A program made the translations under genes and the position numbers. Positions 4,745 through 5,902 of a stretch of 5,902 nt of DNA are shown in pieces; positions within the stretch are counted from its first letter, which is position 1; each line of letters begins with the position of its first letter. This DNA comes from Thermoplasmata archaeon (GTDB lineage: Archaea; Thermoplasmatota; Thermoplasmata; Lutacidiplasmatales; UBA184), in the NCBI GenBank assembly GCA_030044475.1, contig JASHVP010000032.1, forward strand, positions 1-5,902, read 5' to 3'. A model generated the notes under the pieces. That model had not been told where the DNA came from. It did no database searches and worked only from the letters and a program-made list of their open reading frames with translations.

Positions 4745-5902
4745 AGGCGAGGGGGGCGTCGTCGTCGTCCTCCGGGCGGCACGAGAAGAGCGAGTGCTCC
4801 TCGAGGAGGCGGAAGACGGTCAGCGCCCCGTCGGTCGCGCCCCGGTCCCCCGGTGGGTGCTCGCGGTCCCCCACGAACCGCGCGAAGTTCCGGAACTTGG
4901 GGAAGGTCGCGCCGTCGCCGGGGAGCTGGGCCGCCAGAGCCGCATCGTCCTTCAGGCGTCGGCCCTCGCCGACGAGCGCCTCGGCCTCGCCGGAGTTCTC
5001 CTTGAGGGGGCCCCGGAAGTACCGGCACCAGTAGACGCCCGCGCTCCGCTTGAGGGCGGGTCCGACGTACTGATCGACGAACTCGGTGACGCGCTTCTCG
5101 TTCTGGCGGAACGAGTCGCCGCTGCGCGCCCGGATCCGACCTCGCATCGCGTGGACCAGCCCGGCCTTCAGGTCGGCGCTGGTCGGTACGGACCGGCCGG
5201 CGAGCACGGCGATCGCGCTCGTCCGCTCCGCGACGTCGATCAGCGTCCGGTTCGATCCGACCTCCCCGACGTCGGGGTTGTCCTCGCTCATCCGGAGGCG
5301 CCACGACTCGACGACCCGGACCCCGGCGTCGACGAGGATCTCGGGGACCCAGCCGTCGGTGGCGTCGGCGCGGGCGAGGCCGACGATCCGCCGGTTGTCG
5401 GAATGCCGGTCGTTGTAGCCGATGTGCAGGCTCGTGAGGCGGTCGGAGAGCGGGTCGTTGATGTTGTCGAGGTCGGAGAGGTTCGAGGTCCCGATCGCGA
5501 CGAACGAGCCGGGGAAGCTCTCGCGCGACTTCGACGGGGTGACCGTCCCCTCCTGCAGCGCCTGCAGGAGGACGTTCTGGGTGCCGAGCGGGAGCTTTCC
5601 GATCTCGTCGACCAGGAGGAACCCGCGATTCGCCTGGAGCAGCTTCCCGGGTTCGAGGACGAGCGGGCTCATCGGGTCGCCGACCTCTTCGAGGCTACGG
5701 AGGTTCAGGTTCCCCGTCAGGTGGTCCGGGAAGACCTCGGAGCTCCCCTGGAGGCGGGCGAAGCCGTAGCCCTCGCGGAGCCGGACGAATTCGGCCGGTA
5801 CCTTGGCCGGGTCGACCCGGGTCGGGTCGAAGTTGGCGACCTCCCCGCCCGGCGCATACTTGCGTCGGCAGACCGGACAGGCTGGGAACCGCTCCGCGAC
5901 CG
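4743..5902 (-). CDS. AAA+ ATPase of the ChlI/MoxR type, 5'-partial
   Basis: This is an ATPase of the helix-2-insert AAA+ group (magnesium chelatase ChlI, MoxR, archaeal LonB relatives), expected to act as a ring that remodels a client protein or helps insert metal. The frame is open to the window edge, so the ATG at 5672 is internal and Walker A lies outside. Visible first is PACPVCRRKY (near 5856-5885), then LQGSSEVFPDHLTGNLNL. Counted from the ATG at 5672, Walker B is GFLLVDEIGKL (17-27, D22 and E23), sensor 1 is GTSNLSDL (61-68), the arginine finger lies in DPLSDRL (73-79), and sensor 2 is GSNRTL (139-144). These residues support an active ATPase. Residues of about 185-309 form an extra C-terminal region that I do not recognise, ending in EDDDDAPLA. 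The stop lies 85 bases before the GTG of the VWA gene, and the pair should be cotranscribed. Tetrapyrrole chelation is unlikely to be the specific role because no pathway genes are seen. Confidence 0.88.
   Translation of the reverse strand, partial: VAERFPACPVCRRKYAPGGEVANFDPTRVDPAKVPAEFVRLREGYGFARLQGSSEVFPDHLTGNLNLRSLEEVGDPMSPLVLEPGKLLQANRGFLLVDEIGKLPLGTQNVLLQALQEGTVTPSKSRESFPGSFVAIGTSNLSDLDNINDPLSDRLTSLHIGYNDRHSDNRRIVGLARADATDGWVPEILVDAGVRVVESWRLRMSEDNPDVGEVGSNRTLIDVAERTSAIAVLAGRSVPTSADLKAGLVHAMRGRIRARSGDSFRQNEKRVTEFVDQYVGPALKRSAGVYWCRYFRGPLKENSGEAEALVGEGRRLKDDAALAAQLPGDGATFPKFRNFARFVGDREHPPGDRGATDGALTVFRLLEEHSLFSCRPEDDDDAPLA
4751..4769 (-). repeat. C6 tract next to a (GAC)4 repeat at the AAA+/VWA junction
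   Basis: On the plus strand this is GGGGGG, then C, then (GTC)4. On the minus strand it encodes the terminal Asp run and the following Ala-Pro of the AAA+ protein. Both simple repeats are prone to slippage in replication and to sequencing miscounts. Removing one C, or a +1 ribosomal shift at CCC-C, puts the AAA+ frame into the VWA frame and bypasses the TGA at 4743-4745. Confidence 0.7.

Noticed and set aside
3605..5005. Long plus-strand open frame antisense to the AAA+ and VWA genes (466 codons)
   Set aside because: It is a shadow of GC-rich codons on the other strand. Its product is compositionally biased and has no recognisable motifs, whereas the minus-strand frames carry complete AAA+ and VWA motifs.
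5670..5672. ATG as the true start of the AAA+ ATPase
   Set aside because: It would leave Walker B within 20 residues of the start and remove Walker A. The upstream 76 codons to the window edge are open and read as AAA+ sequence.
1..5902. tRNA, rRNA, CRISPR array, insertion sequence or attachment site
   Set aside because: No regularly spaced repeats, terminal inverted repeats, transposase motifs or tRNA-like cloverleaf were seen, and the coding density leaves almost no room for them.

Overview
The window is a GC-rich (roughly 70 % by eye) stretch that looks archaeal. It encodes an archaeal-type secretion/pilus ATPase (GspE2/FlaI-like). Its genes have GGTG- or GAGG-type ribosome binding sites. 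The one AT-rich patch in an intergenic gap (TTTAAG) sits where an archaeal TATA box should lie. A GC-rich euryarchaeal lineage such as a Thermoplasmatota relative is plausible, but this is inference. Nearly the whole window is coding, and both ends cut through genes.

Plus strand, left part. A 5'-truncated secretion ATPase (1-1544) has complete Walker A, Asp box, Walker B and His box. After 26 bases comes a complete 294-residue beta-class SPPY DNA methyltransferase (1571-2455). No restriction endonuclease or specificity subunit is visible nearby, so it looks solitary. The usual FlaJ/TadC membrane partner of the ATPase does not follow it.

Minus strand, right part, read from right to left. A 5'-truncated AAA+ ATPase of the ChlI/MoxR type (5902-4743) carries a CPVC motif on the N-terminal side of Walker B. 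Next is a VWA-domain protein with a complete MIDAS site (4657-2954). Last is a small helical protein of unknown family (2886-2452) with its own promoter-like element. AAA+ ATPase and VWA pairs typically form chaperone-like or chelatase-like machines (BchI/BchD, NorQ/NorD, RavA/ViaA) that remodel a target or insert metal. The target here is not identifiable from the sequence.

The most notable point is the AAA+/VWA junction. The 87 bases between the AAA+ stop and the first possible VWA start look coding in the VWA frame but hold no ATG, GTG or TTG in that frame. A C6 homopolymer next to a (GAC)4 repeat lies just before the AAA+ stop. A one-base shift there would fuse the two genes into one BchD-like protein. 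It is either a sequencing error, an unstable or slippery site, or a very unusual start. The convergent methyltransferase and small-protein genes meet in a shared CTAG palindrome that supplies both stop codons.
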